In this document: piece after piece, positions 13,190 through 25,991 of the stretch | How the letters are laid out: every line of letters begins with the position of its first letter | Numbering within the stretch: the first letter of the stretch is position 1 | Origin: Fulvia fulva | Lineage: Eukaryota; Ascomycota; Dothideomycetes; Mycosphaerellales; Mycosphaerellaceae | Assembly: GCF_020509005.1 (NCBI RefSeq) | Contig: NC_063019.1 | Span: 1,488,001 to 1,552,000 of the forward strand | Length of the DNA stretch: 64,000 nucleotides | Direction of reading: 5' to 3' | The notes under the pieces: model-generated | What the model saw: the letters and a program-made list of their open reading frames with translations, nothing else | What the model was told of the DNA's origin: nothing | The model's database searches: none | Translations under genes and position numbers: made by a program

Positions 13190-16100
13190 ATCCTTATAGG
13201 TGACCACGCTACCGATAGAGGTGTCAACCTCGATAACTAAGACACTCTATTCCACTTTAGTAAGTAGACTAACATCCCCTTCTCGAACGCCGCTACCTTC
13301 GGTACCTAGGTAAACGCTAACCCCGATACCGCCTACGCTCTTATTAACCGCACCGTCTCCTCTTTCCGCGAGACCGCCTAGTAGGTCGAGCAAGCAAACA
13401 ACTAAGTAATATACCTTCAAGGTATTATAAACACCTTCTAGAACCTCGCCCCGTACGCCGACGATAACCGCCGCTAGTACTTCTCTAAGAAGGTTAACGA
13501 CCTAGACGAGTTCGACGGTAACAAGAGCAAGTTTGAGGCATTTAAGACACAGCTCACTATCAAGCTATTGGCTAATGCCGACCACTTTCCGTAAGAGAAG
13601 GACAAAGTTACGTACGTCTTCTCCCTCCTTCGGGGAGACGCCGCGGCTTAGGTATAACACTATATCGATAACGCTACGTAGACTATCGGCTACCCGGACG
13701 TCCTTACCTTAATATAGGACCTCCGTGCTGCCTTTAGTGATCTAGACCGTAGAGCCACCGCCTAGAACGCTATCTATAACCTCCTCTAGAAGAACAAGAG
13801 CTTCGCCGAGTACCTCGCGGCCTTTAACCGCGATATCGGGTTCACCGGCTATAACGAAGAGACTAAGAAGAGCACTCTCCGCCGTAGTTTATTAGTAGAG
13901 CTTCTTCGAGCCCTCGAGGATAAGGACGTCGGTACTATAAGCTTCTATAAGCTCGTCGAGACCTACTAGCGCCTCGACTCTAATATAAAACACACCGCCT
14001 CTCTCCTCGCTTCCCGTTCTTAAGGTCGTTAGCCTCGTAGTCCCGGAAGCCACTTCGCTACTCTACTAGGCGCCGCCGCTCCTACGGCTCTCCCTCCCGT
14101 CTCTATAGGTAACGCTATAGATCTTAGCGCTAGTACCGCCGTCCCTCGAGTCTAGGGCCTCGTTAACGGTAAGCTTACTCCCGAAGAGAAGCTTCGCCGT
14201 CGCTAGGCCGGATTCTATACCTACTATAGCGGTCTAGGCTATATCGTAGCTAACTGTCCGTAGCTCGCTACCCGTAACGCCCGTAACCCGGTTCGCGGCG
14301 CTATCGGCGCTATCGAGCCTACTCCTACTACTCCCGCTAAGCAGGAAAAAGCCTAGGTCTTCCTTATCGACGCGATGAAGACTAAGAATAACGTTTACCG
14401 AAAGTGAAGAGAGGAAAGAAGTTAAGGATCAATATAGTATAGCTAGACCTATACGACGAGACGGGCAAGGACTACGCTTATAAACCGTTCGTCACGAATA
14501 TAAATATCGGCTTAAAGAAACTCTCTTCTTCTAATCTCACTCTTATAGACACTAGCGTACTAGGCGAGTCTTTTATAGACTATAAACTCGCGACCTCTCT
14601 TAAGCTCGAACCCTAGGAACTAAAGTACCCTCGCACCCTTAAACTCTTTAACGGTACGGAGACTACTACTAGTAAGATTACTTATGTTGTACACACGTTA
14701 ATCACCCTCGGAGGCAAGCGTATGTCGATCACTAGCTTCCTTACGTCCCTACCGTATTAGAAGTTTATCCTCGGCCTCCCCTAGTTTAGACGATACCGAC
14801 CTATTATCGACTAGACTTCCCTTACTATTAGCTTCCCTCTAGAAGTTCCTCCGGTACCTCCGCCTTCTCCGCCGCCTTAGCGCGGTCCTAAGTATACTAA
14901 GATCTTCTAGGTGAACGCCGCTGCCTTTACTACTACTACTAAGTAGCCCTAAGCTTAAGTCTTCGCCGCCTCTCTCCGCGATATCGACATCGCCCTCGAG
15001 AAGCTCGATAAGAAGCGTACACCTACCGACCCTACTACGAAGGTCCCTCCTTAGGCATACTATATCCTCTACGTATTCGATACTAAAGCCGTAGACGAGC
15101 TGCCTCCTTATCGCCCTTACGACTATAAGATTAAGCTAGAAGAAGGTGTAGAGATACCGTTCGGACCGTTATATTCTATGTCCCGAGAAGAGCTTATCGT
15201 CCTTAAGAGATACCTCGAAGAGAACCTAAAGAAGGGGTTTATTCGAGCGAGCCGTTCTAGCGCTAGTAGTCCCGTTATATTCGTTAAGAAGCCCGGCGGT
15301 AGTCTACGCTTCTACGTAGACTACCGAGGCTTAAACGCTATTATAAAGAAGAACCGCTACCTAATACCGTTGATTTAGGAGACGCTCGAGCGCCTCTCTA
15401 AGGCCAAGTACTTTACTAAGCTCGATGTTATCGCTACGTTTAATAAGTTACGAATAGTAGAAGGACACGAGTATCTTATAGCCTTCCGTACTCGCTACGG
15501 GCTATTCGAGTCGCTCGTTATACCCTTCGGCGTTTATAACGGGCCTAGTACCTTCTAGAACTTTATTAACGACATCCTTTAGGAGTTCCTCGATTAGTTC
15601 TACACTACCTATATCGACGACATCCTAGTCTATAGCGAGACTAAGGAGGAGTACCGCGAGCACGTCTATAAGGTCCTTTAGAAGCTCGTAGACGCTAGCT
15701 TATAGCTCGATATCGATAAGTACGAGTTTAAGAAGACCGAAGTCAAGTTCCTTAGTTTGATCATTACCGTAGACGGTATCAAGATAGACTAAGAGAAGAT
15801 CGACGCTATCGTCGAATAGGATGCTCCTACGAACGTTAAAGAGGTCTAGGGTTTCCTAGGCTTTACTAACTTCTACCGCTACTTTATCTACGCATTTTCG
15901 GGCGTAGTACGCCCTTTAACAAAGCTTACGCGTAAGGGTAAGAAGTTCGCCTAGACCGACGAATACTAGGAGGCTTTTGACTTACTTAAAGCGAAGTTTA
16001 TTAAGAACCCGCTTCTATAGTACTTCGATTTCGAACTAGAGACCCGTATAGAGACCGACGTATCCGACGGCGTAGTAGGCGGTGTCCTACTATAACGCCG

Positions 16101-18300
16101 CTCGCCTAAATCCCCCTAGTTACCTATCGCCTTCCTCTCTAAGAAGTTGACCGCTACGGAGTATAACTACGAGATCTACGATAAGGAGCTTCTCGCTATC
16201 GTCAAAGCTTTCGAAGAGTAGCGCCCCGAGCTCGAAGGCTCTACTATGCCCGTCTAAGTAAGCTCCGACTATAAGAACCTCGTCTACTTTATAAAGAGCA
16301 AGCTGCTTAATCGTCGCTAGGCCCGCTAGAGCGAGTTCCTCTCCCGGTTCAACTTCGTGATCTCGTATACGCCCGGTAAGGCCAACTCGATAGCCGACGC
16401 CCTTACCCGCCGCCCTAGTAACTCTCTAGTTGATCGAAGAGGGGGCAGGCAAATCGTAGAGCAACAAGTTATTAAAGAGTATAACCTCTCTTCCGAGCTT
16501 CGAGAGTACCTATCGAACGGCTAGCCTACGCTCGCCGCTTCCTTTACTACTCTCGTGCTCGCTCCTGCCTACCTTAACGAGAGTAACGATAAATCCGAGC
16601 CTAAAGAATACGCCTCGGACGCTAAGGACTTAAACGACGATAAAGAGGGCTTAGTAACGACCGACGGCTTATCCGAATTAGACTTTAAGGGGTTTGATAA
16701 TAAGGAGTAGCCCGAAGGCATTATAGTACGAGTACGAATAGCGTACGATACCGACATAGACGCCTAAGAGTTAGTTTAGGCCCTTAGATCTAGCGCGAGG
16801 ACATTCCCGGGCTTCTCGCTATCCGAGTACGAGCTCTAGGAAGGTGTCGTCTACTTCCGTAAGAAGCTTTACGTACCGTAGCCCGAAGGCTCTAATATCC
16901 TAGCTAAGATTCTTTAAATCATCTACGACTCCGCCTCTAGGGGTTACCTAGGCGTAGCTAAGACCTATAAGCTCCTCGCTAGGTATTACTAGTAGCCGTA
17001 TTCCTAGAAGGACGTCCGCCGCTACGTACTAAACTACGCTACTTACCGAAGAGCTAAAGCTAACCGCTACCGTCCCTACGGTCTCTTATACCCTCTCCCG
17101 GCTCCTGATCGTCCGTAGAAGCATATTACTATAGACTTTATTACCGATCTTCCTTACGGTAAGACCTTTAGCGGCGTGAAAGTAAAGGCCCTTCTAGTGA
17201 TCGTAGACCGTTACTCTAAGGACCGGTATATGATCCCGTACTAGAGTATGACCGTAAAGGAGACTACTCGCTTATTCTACGAATTCGTCTAGCGCTTTCA
17301 AGGCCTCCCGGATAGTATCACCTCTAACAGAGGCACCTAGTTCATCTCGTACTTCTAGAAGCGTCTATATACTATCCTAGGCATCAAGTATAACCTCTCG
17401 ACCAGTTTTTAGCTACAGACCGACGGCTAGACCGAAATTACGAACGCTATCCTCGAGTAGGTCCTTCGTTACTTCGTCGACTACTACTAGAAGGATTGGC
17501 CTTAGTATATCCCTACGGTAGAGTTCGCTACTCGTAACTAGGACTCGGAGACTACTAGCTACTCTCCCTTCTATACTACGAGAGGTTACTACCCTCGTAT
17601 AGGTATAGAACTAGAAGAACCTCTCCCGCCTACCGAAGACGTAAACGAGTAAGTAGTAGACAAGTTCGCTACTATACTCTTATAGATCTATAAAGAAGTT
17701 CACGACGAGATAGTGTACGTATAAGTAATCTACGAGGATCAAGCTAATCGTCGTCGCTAGCTAGCTCCCGACTACTAAGTAGGCGATATAGTCTACCTTA
17801 ACTCTAAGAACATCAAGACGGACCGCCCCTCTAAGAAGCTAAACTAGAAGAACCTAGGTCCTTTTGAGATTACCGAGCGTATTAGTTTATACGCCTACCG
17901 TCTAGCTCTTCCTACGAACATAAAGATCCACGACGTCTTCTATCCCGTACGCCTTCGGCCGTCGGCTAAGGACCTATTCCCGAACTAAAACTAAGACATA
18001 CTAGGTCCTCCCGATGAAGTAGAAGTCGACGAGCCTATTAACCTACCTTCTAACGACTATACCGTCCGTAAGATCCGGGGAATCCGCGTAGAGCCTAACG
18101 ACGTTAAAGGACTACCGCTAATTAAGTATAAAGTCGAATAGTAAGGTTGCCCTAAGTAGGATACCTTATAGGAACCTATCCAATATATTATCTTCAATCG
18201 TTAAGTAATCGAAGAATACTACGCCCGCGTAGACGGCCTAGAAGTCAATATCGGTAGGCTCTTCGAATCTAAGCTCTTCGACGGGGCTTACTAATAGTGT
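13190..18300 (+). pseudogene. Element D gag-pol remnant with chromodomain
   Basis: Gag lies at about 13,190-14,330, with the FDG..SKFEAFKTQL and LRGDAA signatures of fungal Gypsy gag. A zinc knuckle lies at about 14,210-14,265, its first Cys codons turned to Tyr (TGC to TAC). Protease LIDTS is near 14,545. Reverse transcriptase spans about 15,060-15,800, with the VDYRGLN motif at about 15,316 and an intact Y-I-D-D-I-L-V-Y-S motif at about 15,609-15,635. RNase H follows, to about 16,400. The integrase zinc finger and core lie at about 16,960-17,640 (DFITDLP, VDRYSK). A C-terminal chromodomain at about 18,120-18,230 reads KYKVEW.GCPK..TL.EP with Trp as TAG. Stops are TAG/TAA at Gln and Trp positions. 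The frame is otherwise collinear. Confidence 0.9.
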
Positions 18301-18404
18301 ATCGACTATAACATTAGGCCTAGGCCTAGTACTAAAGCTGAATATCCTCGATATATAGAACTACTACGGCTTCGTAGGAACTTAGCTTTGTTCGGGGGGG
18401 CTAC

Positions 18405-18924
18405 TGTTATAGTCTCCCTATAGAGTATATAGAAGGTAGGGACAGAAGAGCCTTAGAGTACTTAGAAGTCGTTAAGAAGTGATAGTCTAGCTTAGTGTAT
18501 AAGCGCTAAGAATTATATACCCCGTAACATTTACTACGGGACCTAGCCCTCCAAATTCACCCCTCTACTAAACCTTAATAGATTCACTTCGGCTCGTAAC
18601 TATATGACTAACGGCACTCCCGCGAGCACCCGCGACTACGCTAGACCCTAGAAGAAGCACGTAGAAGACTCGGAACGTAGGGTAGGTTAGAATAAGGTTT
18701 TGAGTAAAGCTACTAAGCGCGGCTTCGTACGGGTTAGCCCTATTAATACGGGGACACGTACTCGCGAGGGTCGCGTATAAATATCTAGCCTTCCCTAGGC
18801 CTCTCTTACTTTCTTCGTCTTTTGTTTTGTGTAGCAATTATACTATACCCTTTTATATCTACACTTCGTACCTATATTCTCGCTTTTACCCTTATATCTT
18901 ATAGGCTAGGCTCTCGCCCTAACA
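18405..18924 (+). repeat. Element D 3' LTR (520 bp)
   Basis: Second LTR of element D, directly after the polypurine tract and followed by tagac, the target duplication also found before the left LTR. Confidence 0.92.
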
Positions 18925-19302
18925 TAGACTCGCGCTATACTACTAGTCGTATAGCTAGTAGCGAGCCTCGCTATCCTTAGGGTCGTACTATATTAGGTAC
19001 TACTTAGCCTATAGTAGTCTCTTATACCGAGTCGTACGTTTTTAATCGTATGCCGTAATCTCTTATTACGGTTATTATTAATAATCTACGCTCTTATAGA
19101 TCCCGTCGTAGCTCTTCTACGGATATAGAGACCTAGCTAAGTATAACGGTTTATAGTCGTATTGATATAAAGTAGCTAGGTACGTAGGAAAGAGGAGCGC
19201 GAGGTACGCCGAGGCTATATATAAGCGAAGGTATTACGCTAGTACGCGCGGTCACGTGACCCACGTACTAGCTAGACATTCGCTAGGCCTAGGGCCGTAA
19301 CA
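18925..19302 (-). repeat. Element C 5' LTR (main part)
   Basis: It matches 25,351-25,729 in element F closely. In element orientation it starts TGTTACGGCCCTAGGCC. The inner end is uncertain because element D inserted at or next to the LTR/internal junction. It contains a gtcacgtgac palindrome near 19,250. Confidence 0.75.
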
Positions 19303-21855
19303 ACTTACCTCCTAGTTATACGTATAACCGGGGTATATAAGTCGATACTAATAAGGATACTTAAGTACGAGACCGCTATACCGCCGATCGACCTATATAT
19401 CTAGGGACTACGGACCTCCTACTTAGGTAAGTCGGTATAGTACCTAGTATAGAAGGTCATCGCTAGTATAGTTATAAGGGCCCGCGAATTAGTACTAGCG
19501 TATAAGGGTATTCGACCCGGAAACGAGCCGAACTACCGGGTAAGGGACGAATAGCTAGTAATATAATAGGAAGGTAAGAGATCGTTTATAGAGTAACTAT
19601 AGAAAGAGAGGTAGAACAACTAGGTTATAGGGCATAGTAGACGCCCTTAGCTAGCGGGACAACCTAAGGAATAGTTAGCTACGAAATCTACGGTTAAGTA
19701 CCCCCCGAAGCTTATCTACTACCGCCTTACGAGGGTATAGAGTAGTTTAGTAACCTAACTACAAAGCAAACATATCGGCCTCTAGGGGTACCTATTATAG
19801 AGGAAGGTTCTAGGATACATAAATACTAGCTACCCCTACGGCTATCGCTCCTAGAACGTACGGTACGTACTCCTCGTCTATCCGAGGTAGTCGCTAGGAA
19901 GGGGGGAGTAGATAGTAAAGGCGAGGAACCGGACGATTAGGGTACTTCTTAATAACGCTAAGGACCTACGGCGTATTACGAACTAGATACTAGAGAAGGG
20001 CTAGCTAGAACAGTACCGCCTAGTAGGAGTAGTATAGGAAGAGAGGACACGACGTAGCGCGACGAGACCGGCTAGGAGCGGGGGCTAACGGAGTAGTAAT
20101 ATAGACTACGTACGTTTAGAGGGAAAGCTAATCTAGATAAGGAGTAGTCGGGGGCGGGAAGGGTTTTCACCTATTCGGGTTTCCCTTTATATATAATAAT
20201 AGATATATACCTATATAGGCCGGATAGGGTCCTAGAACAGAGGAATAACAAATCTATCTCTATCTATCTATCTAGTTATACGTATAGGGAGGTGAAGTCT
20301 AGACCCTATTACGGGTAGTAAAGGTTAAAGTTGCCTACTAGAACTTAGTATATATCCCCTTATTCGAGTATCCGGTCTAGCGTAGCTAGGGTTCCTAGGT
20401 CTCTACTCGTTCGTCCTTATAGGGGAGGGTTATAGATGTTATAGATTCGGACAGTTCCCTAGCCTATTACTATTTCGATTATCGTTATGTCCCCCTAGTA
20501 GCCCTCCGGCTATAGCACGACCTTCTATACTTCTATACTAATAGTCTTACTTACGTAGGTATATATTCTTAGGGTATGTCCTATACCCCTACCGATTACC
20601 GTATAGTATCGTTAGTCGTTATAGGTTGCCGGTTTGCTTATATATAGGTTAGTCTAAGGTTCCTATAGCGCTACGATATAGTGCTTTTAGTAGTCGAGTT
20701 CCTATAGGAAGTGGAGTTAGACCTTATCTTTACTCTTATTAATGTTATACTATATAATAGCAAGGTTGTCCTATACTACTATTACGGGCTAGCTAGGATA
20801 ATGTCTATAGGGGTGCTCTAGGCTTAAGTAGTGCCTACGGTTATCGTATCTTCCTCTTAGGTTAGTAGGCCTTCGGTCGGTAGGGGTGTTCTAAAAATCC
20901 GTATCTGTTCTGTCTTATTTACCGCCCTATTTAGCCCCCTTAGCCGTCCTAGCGGCGGGTACGTACTCGGTAGGGTACCCCTTATTACCTCCTCCGTTCT
21001 CTTTCTTTTTACCGCCTTAAAGCCTTTATATTAAGCGCTACTTTATAGCGGGGTAGAGTACCTCGCTAGGGTCGTTATCTATACTTAGTTAGCCTTCCCT
21101 TTCGCGGCGATCCTAGTTAGGTATTAGCTCGAGTACGCCGGTAAAGAAGGAATCGTATTTAGTAAGCTAGCTACGAGATAAGGTAATAAGTCTTAACCGC
21201 GCTTTCCTACTTATCTAGTACTACCGTATAGCCTCGTTTCGAGAGGTTAGCCCGGAGTAAAAGCTTCCCTCTACGCCCTCCCTCCCTATTTGCTCCTTAA
21301 GCTAATATCTACCTCTATAGGCCTAAGCCCTTTAGTACTCTCTATTAACTGATATACGTATCCGTCCTCTCGGGCTAAATAGATAGTATTAGCCGTCGCT
21401 ACTAGTATATACTACGCCCTAGGTTTTAACGCCCTTCGCGTTACCGTAGCCTATCTCTAGAAAGCGGCCGTCTATACCTCGTAGGTTTGCTCGGGGCATA
21501 CACTACGCCGGGTAGCGTACTCCTTACGTTTCTACCTACTAACTAATATAAAGTTCCTTATTACCCTACCCTCGATCCTCCCCGATTATAGGACTAATCT
21601 ACTTATATTATACGTCTTTTCCCCGTCCTAATAGCCGTCTTTTCCTTACTTAGGCTATCGTCTTTTCCTCGTCGTAATCTACTATATTAGACTAGGTACG
21701 TTATATAGCGGGATAGGTAGTACCTTAGGCAAAACCCTCGTTTCTATACCGAGTGCTTAATAGGCCCTTATAGGCTTCGTCGCGTGTCTACCTACCTACC
21801 GTATTACCCGCTAGTAAACACTAGATTGTTTCGTAGTCCGCTCGACGCTCTTATT
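19303..21855 (-). mobile_element. LINE-5: minus-strand non-LTR element, 5' part, heavily RIPed
   Basis: Read right to left this is the mutated counterpart of the 5' region of LINE-1. Positions about 21,850-21,160 match 27,991-28,690 of LINE-1 over the 5' untranslated region. A shortened ORF1 region follows. The start of an endonuclease domain lies at about 20,790-20,300 and reaches the G-N-F-N motif (from GDFN) near 20,320. LINE-4 interrupts it at 19,327-20,271. Only 24 bases (19,303-19,326) remain left of LINE-4 before element C interrupts it. The reverse transcriptase half should be beyond the left edge of the window. Confidence 0.78.
19327..20271 (+). mobile_element. LINE-4: 5'-truncated LINE, 945 bp
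   Basis: It is the RIPed copy of the last part of LINE-1 (matches 32,742-33,678: end of ORF2, 3' untranslated region, and (TCTA)n tail). It is flanked by a perfect 15-base duplication, ctagttatacgtata, at 19,312-19,326 and 20,272-20,286. Severe 5' truncation plus a simple-repeat tail and long target duplication is the normal result of target-primed reverse transcription. Confidence 0.93.
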
Positions 21856-24031
21856 TTATAAGCGGTAAAGGGGTATACTAATATAGCTAGTAGTAGACGA
21901 TAATAATACTTAGAAAGAGATCGTAATATACTATTATAAAAAGTATAGTTACTAGAGTGCCGAGCTAGTATATAATCTTATTACTAGCCGGTATTACTAG
22001 GAGGGCTACTTCTCCGACGTATCGAATTAGGTAAGGACTTATACTCCTTATAACTTTCGCGAAGGTAACTAGAGAGTAGGAGAAATGTACTTATCGACTT
22101 AGTAGGTTATAGGAGAGAGATAGTACTACGATCCCGTCTACGTATATAGAAACGGGTACTTACTTATCGCCTAAGAAGCTCTAAGTAGGTAGATTAAGGC
22201 AAAGGTCGTACGGAAGCCTCTAAATTTACGGGCGATTACTAAGTTCTTATATAAGGTAGTATTTAGCCGGTATAGATACTACTATAACATTGTGCTTAAT
22301 AACGCTAGTATTAACGAAGGGGAGGTAGAGAGGATACTTATTAGTATAGGTATTAAGTATATCTAGATCTTACCCTACTACCCGTAGTTAAATATAACTA
22401 TAGAAGTAGGATATCGACCTGTTCTAGCTATATTAGCTAAGCTTACTAAGAACACCTATAAGTCCTAGGAATAATAGATTACTACGGTACTTTAGGCTAA
22501 TAGAACTACGGTATCTAGAATTACGGGTATAACTCCGGCGGAGGTCCTATATAGCTATCGTACTATTCTTCCGATCGAGGTAGGATACCTAATATAGGCA
22601 AACTATAAATAGGGATCTATTAGATTGACGGAGGAGCTATTAGCTATTCCGGCGCGTTAATTATAGGTACGGGACATAAGTCTTTAGGAGTTATAGTTAC
22701 GGAGAATAAGGCTTCGTACCCTAAGTAAGGAATACTTCGATACTAAACGTAGTATTAACTTCGTAGGGTTCTAGGTCGGGGATCTTATAGTCAAGTTTAA
22801 TAAGCCGTATAAGGATAACCTATCTAGAAAGATTAGTTACCGCTAGCTTAGGCCGTATTATATAGCTAAGGTATACTCGGGGTTTAGTATATACGTCCTC
22901 GAAGAGCTTAATAGTACGAGTTTAAAGGGTATATAAGCCCGAGAGAACCTAAAGCTAATCCTATAGTTAAGACTAGACCCGGAGCTTAATCTTCCTAAAG
23001 CTAAAGACATTATAGTACTAGAGGATAGGGTTAATATCGCGAATGTTAAAAGAGGCGATCTTCTAAACGAGAATAGACCTACTACGTCCGAATCTAACGA
23101 CGAAGAAGATGAGGATATACTTCTAATAGGCATTAATAGAGCTACTATACTTCCGGAACTAGAATCTAAGCCGACGAGACTATAGGTACGGCCTTATAAC
23201 CTTACTACGGAGGAGATGGCTATATTTACTAGGATTTAGGTCAAAGGAGTAATAGGATTTCATTATTTCTTTTTCTTAGGCGTAAGGAGTTTACTAACTT
23301 ATAGTTTACTAGCACGATAGATATATAATAGCCTTTAAAAAAATGCTTAGAAGGAGGCTCTTACTTCCTAGTCGTACCTCCTTTACTAAGAAATTTACTT
23401 AGTAGTTTTGGTTTCTAAGCTTAATTTAACTAGCTTCTAGTTCTAGTACCTAGTTTATAGCGTACTTAACTAATTTCTAGGCTATATCCTTAATTTAAGA
23501 GCAAGCTTACTATAAAGACTAGACTTTGATTTAACCTCCTTAGCCCCTTATAGAATAAACTTACGATCTCCTTAATATCTCTAGACTAACTACTTGACTA
23601 GACGCCGGATCCGCCTTCCTTACGTATAACTTATAGGTATAGTTTCTTAGTTTATATTAGGCGTAGTAGAGGTAAAACTAGGGACAGTTTCGTAATAGGG
23701 GAGGATATATTAACGAGTCGAGGGCCCCTTTAGACCCTGAAATTTGCGCGTCAAATCTCGTTAACCTTTAACGGTTAATTACGTAGTAGAGGTATATAGG
23801 GGTACTACTAAGATATATATAGCTAGGAGGCGACCTTAGTAGTAAGGTAGGGTTTTATAAAGAATCTCTCTATAAGGCGAAAATACGGGAATCTAAAGAT
23901 TTCAGATTTATTATCTTTTAGGATCACTATATATATTTTACGGCCCGCGGACCGGTAAGTATATATACCTACGCGTAAGCTATCCTAAGGTCACTAGGCG
24001 CGCGCTTACTTACTAGGGTAGTTAGTCGTCT
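21856..24031 (+). mobile_element. Element E: 3' part of a Ty3/Gypsy element (integrase to LTR)
   Basis: Positions about 22,100-23,250 encode a Gypsy-type integrase in the plus frame: a NNASINEGEVERI stretch near 22,300, and a P-Y-Y-P-x-L-N...I-E-V-G-Y motif near 22,371-22,413 carrying the catalytic Glu. A long C-terminal part with a VGD-like motif follows. A purine tract (ataggggagga) ends near 23,705, after which tattaacgagtcg at 23,708 looks like a mutated TGTTAACGAG LTR start. The LTR would run to about 24,031, where element F resumes. No reverse transcriptase is present, because LINE-5 interrupts the element on its left. RIP stops throughout. Confidence 0.65.
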
Positions 24032-25729
24032 ATACTATTAATAGTACTGACAAACTTCTTAGGCTTATCTATACTACGCTAAGTCTTAAAGGGCTAGCTA
24101 AGGTCCGGATCGTACTTAACTAGAGACTCGAAGTCGTAGACTAGCTTCTTCTTAGAAGAGCGGCGATAAGTACGAGTATCGCTATCCAACTCTAAGGCCT
24201 CCTCTAACTTATTAGATAATAGATCGGAGTCGTTACTATTATCTAGCTTATATATAGACTTCTTAGCTTTCTTTCTAGTAGTACGGCAAGCTACCTTATC
24301 CTCGTAATTATTACCGCGGTCCTTATTACTAGCTCTACTAGCTCTACTATTATTATTCTTGTCCTTAGATAGGGTTCGGCCGTTTTATAGGGTACGGCGC
24401 TATAATATAGCGCGAGATAGTAAGGATCGTACTCGAGAGCGGCCTCGGCGGTCGTCGAGTTACTTCTTAAGGTTATCTACCTAAGTTTACTACGACTTAT
24501 CAAGCTACTCGATATCGCTCTAATAGGTCTAGGCTTCTATCTTATATATATTAAGGTCAAATTTAAGGGCCTTAATCTTCGAGTCGTTATTAGATAACTA
24601 CTAAAGTACCTCCTTCGCTTACTTCTTTAGAGTATCGTTCTTTATAGTAAGCGAGCTAATCTCGGCGGTCATTACTATACTTAAGGATGCTCTAGGTTAG
24701 GCCTTTAGGTTATCGAGTTCCTACTAGACCTAAGTAAGCTATTACTTAGCCTCATCTATTTCTCTTCGTACCGTACCTAGGTCCTTCTAGAAAGCGTCGC
24801 GGTACTTAAAAGTATCCTCCTTCTTTATCTTCTATATATCGCGATCCTTAACTAGTATGTCGTACTCGTTACGTATCTACTAATCGTAACTCTTCTATCT
24901 CCTAAGCTCTTGCCCTACTTTACCTAATTACTCGTAGAGTATAGTCGCTATTTATATTATATTCCTATACTCTTACTCGGTACGTCGTAGGATAAAGTAG
25001 ATAGCCGCGGCCCTCTCGGGCTCCTATACGAGCTTAACGAGTTAACCGGTATCGAGTTATAGGAGGTTATTAACGGGGATTCGGAGGGTCTTTATAACTT
25101 ATTATTATGTCTTACCTTCCTCTCCTTCGCCTTCTTCGGTAGCGCCGTCGTCGTCGTAGTTAACTACCGCCGTAGCTATACTATTAACATTCTAGATCTC
25201 GTTATCGGAAAGAAGGTCGTATAGGTTAAACTTAGGCGGTAGGTTGGTAAGTAGTCGCTATAAGCTCTCGAGTTTATACTATAAGGCGTCGTTAGTAGTT
25301 TACTACTACTACTACTATATCTGTCCTTAAGTCTATATATTATATATAGACTCGCGCTTTACTACTAGTTATATAGCTAGTAGCGAGCCTCGCTATCCTT
25401 AAGGGCGTACTATATTAGGTACTACTTAGCCTAAGGTAGTAGTCTCTTATACCGAGTCGTACGTTTTTTCTAATATACGCCGTAATCTCTTATTACGGTT
25501 ATTATTAATAATCTACGCTCTTATAGATCCCGTCGTAGCTCTTCTACGGATATAGAGACCTAGCTAAGTATAGCGGTTTATAGTCGTATTGATATAAAGT
25601 AGCTAGGTACGTAGGAAAGAGGAGCGCGAGGTACGCCGAGGCTATATATAAGCCGAGGTATTACGCTAGTAGGCGCGGTCACGTAACCTACGTACTTGCT
25701 GTCTATTTACTAGGCCTAGGGCCGTAATA
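24032..25729 (-). mobile_element. Element F: 5' part (gag region and LTR) of an element C relative
   Basis: Collinear with 11,475-12,633 plus 18,925-19,302 of element C, with an added segment near 24,760-24,860 that is absent from C. The LTR (about 25,351-25,729) ends gccgtaata on the plus strand, that is TGTTACGGC in element orientation. The gag-like region is on the minus strand and full of stops. The left end is abrupt at the LTR-like end of element E, which suggests that E inserted into F. Confidence 0.75.
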
Positions 25730-25784
25730 ATCCTTAATATTATCCTTAAAGGATATTCGTATAATAGACTCTAAGAGGCCTAGC
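25730..25784. other. RIPed spacer, target DNA of the copia element (left half)
   Basis: Short TA-rich stretch between element F and the copia LTR, ending ctagc (25,780-25,784), one half of the copia target duplication. It continues across the copia element at 45,908. I recognise no element in it. Confidence 0.5.
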
Positions 25785-25991
25785 TATCGCGATCCGAGCG
25801 TATATATAGGTAATATCCTATTATTAAAACTTAAGGCTACGTACGCTAAGAATTAGGTAACTAATTAGTTACCTATAGTCTCTTTAAGAGCAACACTTGT
25901 CTATTCTAGATAGATGTATATAATATATAACCTACTTTTAAAATACCCTATATAAGCCCGTATAATAACTTCCTATACTTCTAACGTAATA
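25785..25991 (+). repeat. Copia 5' LTR (207 bp)
   Basis: Starts tatcgcgatccgag, aligned with tgtcgtaatccgag in the right LTR, and ends cgtaata. Differences from the right copy are transitions, most as TA here against CA or TG there. Confidence 0.92.

Larger units (their letters stand above)
12634..18924 (+). mobile_element. Element D: complete chromodomain Ty3/Gypsy element, RIP-degraded
   Basis: 6,291 bp with 520-bp LTRs (TGTTATAG...CCTAACA) and a five-base tagac target duplication (12,629-12,633; 18,925-18,929). The uninterrupted insertion site is visible in element F near 25,340-25,360, direct proof of insertion. A G-rich polypurine tract (ttcgggggggctac) ends at 18,404. No convincing tRNA primer site follows the left LTR (ttataaaagactaac). 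Domain order gag, zinc knuckle, protease, reverse transcriptase, RNase H, integrase, chromodomain places it with the chromoviruses. Confidence 0.93.
8687..19302 (-). mobile_element. Element C: Ty3/Gypsy retrotransposon, 5' half, carrying element D
   Basis: Minus-strand Gypsy element cut at its left end by element B. From right to left: LTR (up to 19,302, beginning TGTTACGGCC in element orientation), then element D as an insertion (12,634-18,924), a long gag-like region (about 12,600-10,650), a protease-like region, and reverse transcriptase (about 9,700-8,690; V-Y-L-D-N-I-L motif near 8,945-8,975). The remaining pol genes and 3' LTR should lie left of the window. The flanking five bases on the right are actta (19,303-19,307). 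A close relative without element D occupies 24,032-25,729, which confirms the internal boundary. Many TAG/TAA stops; no intact frame. Confidence 0.8.
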
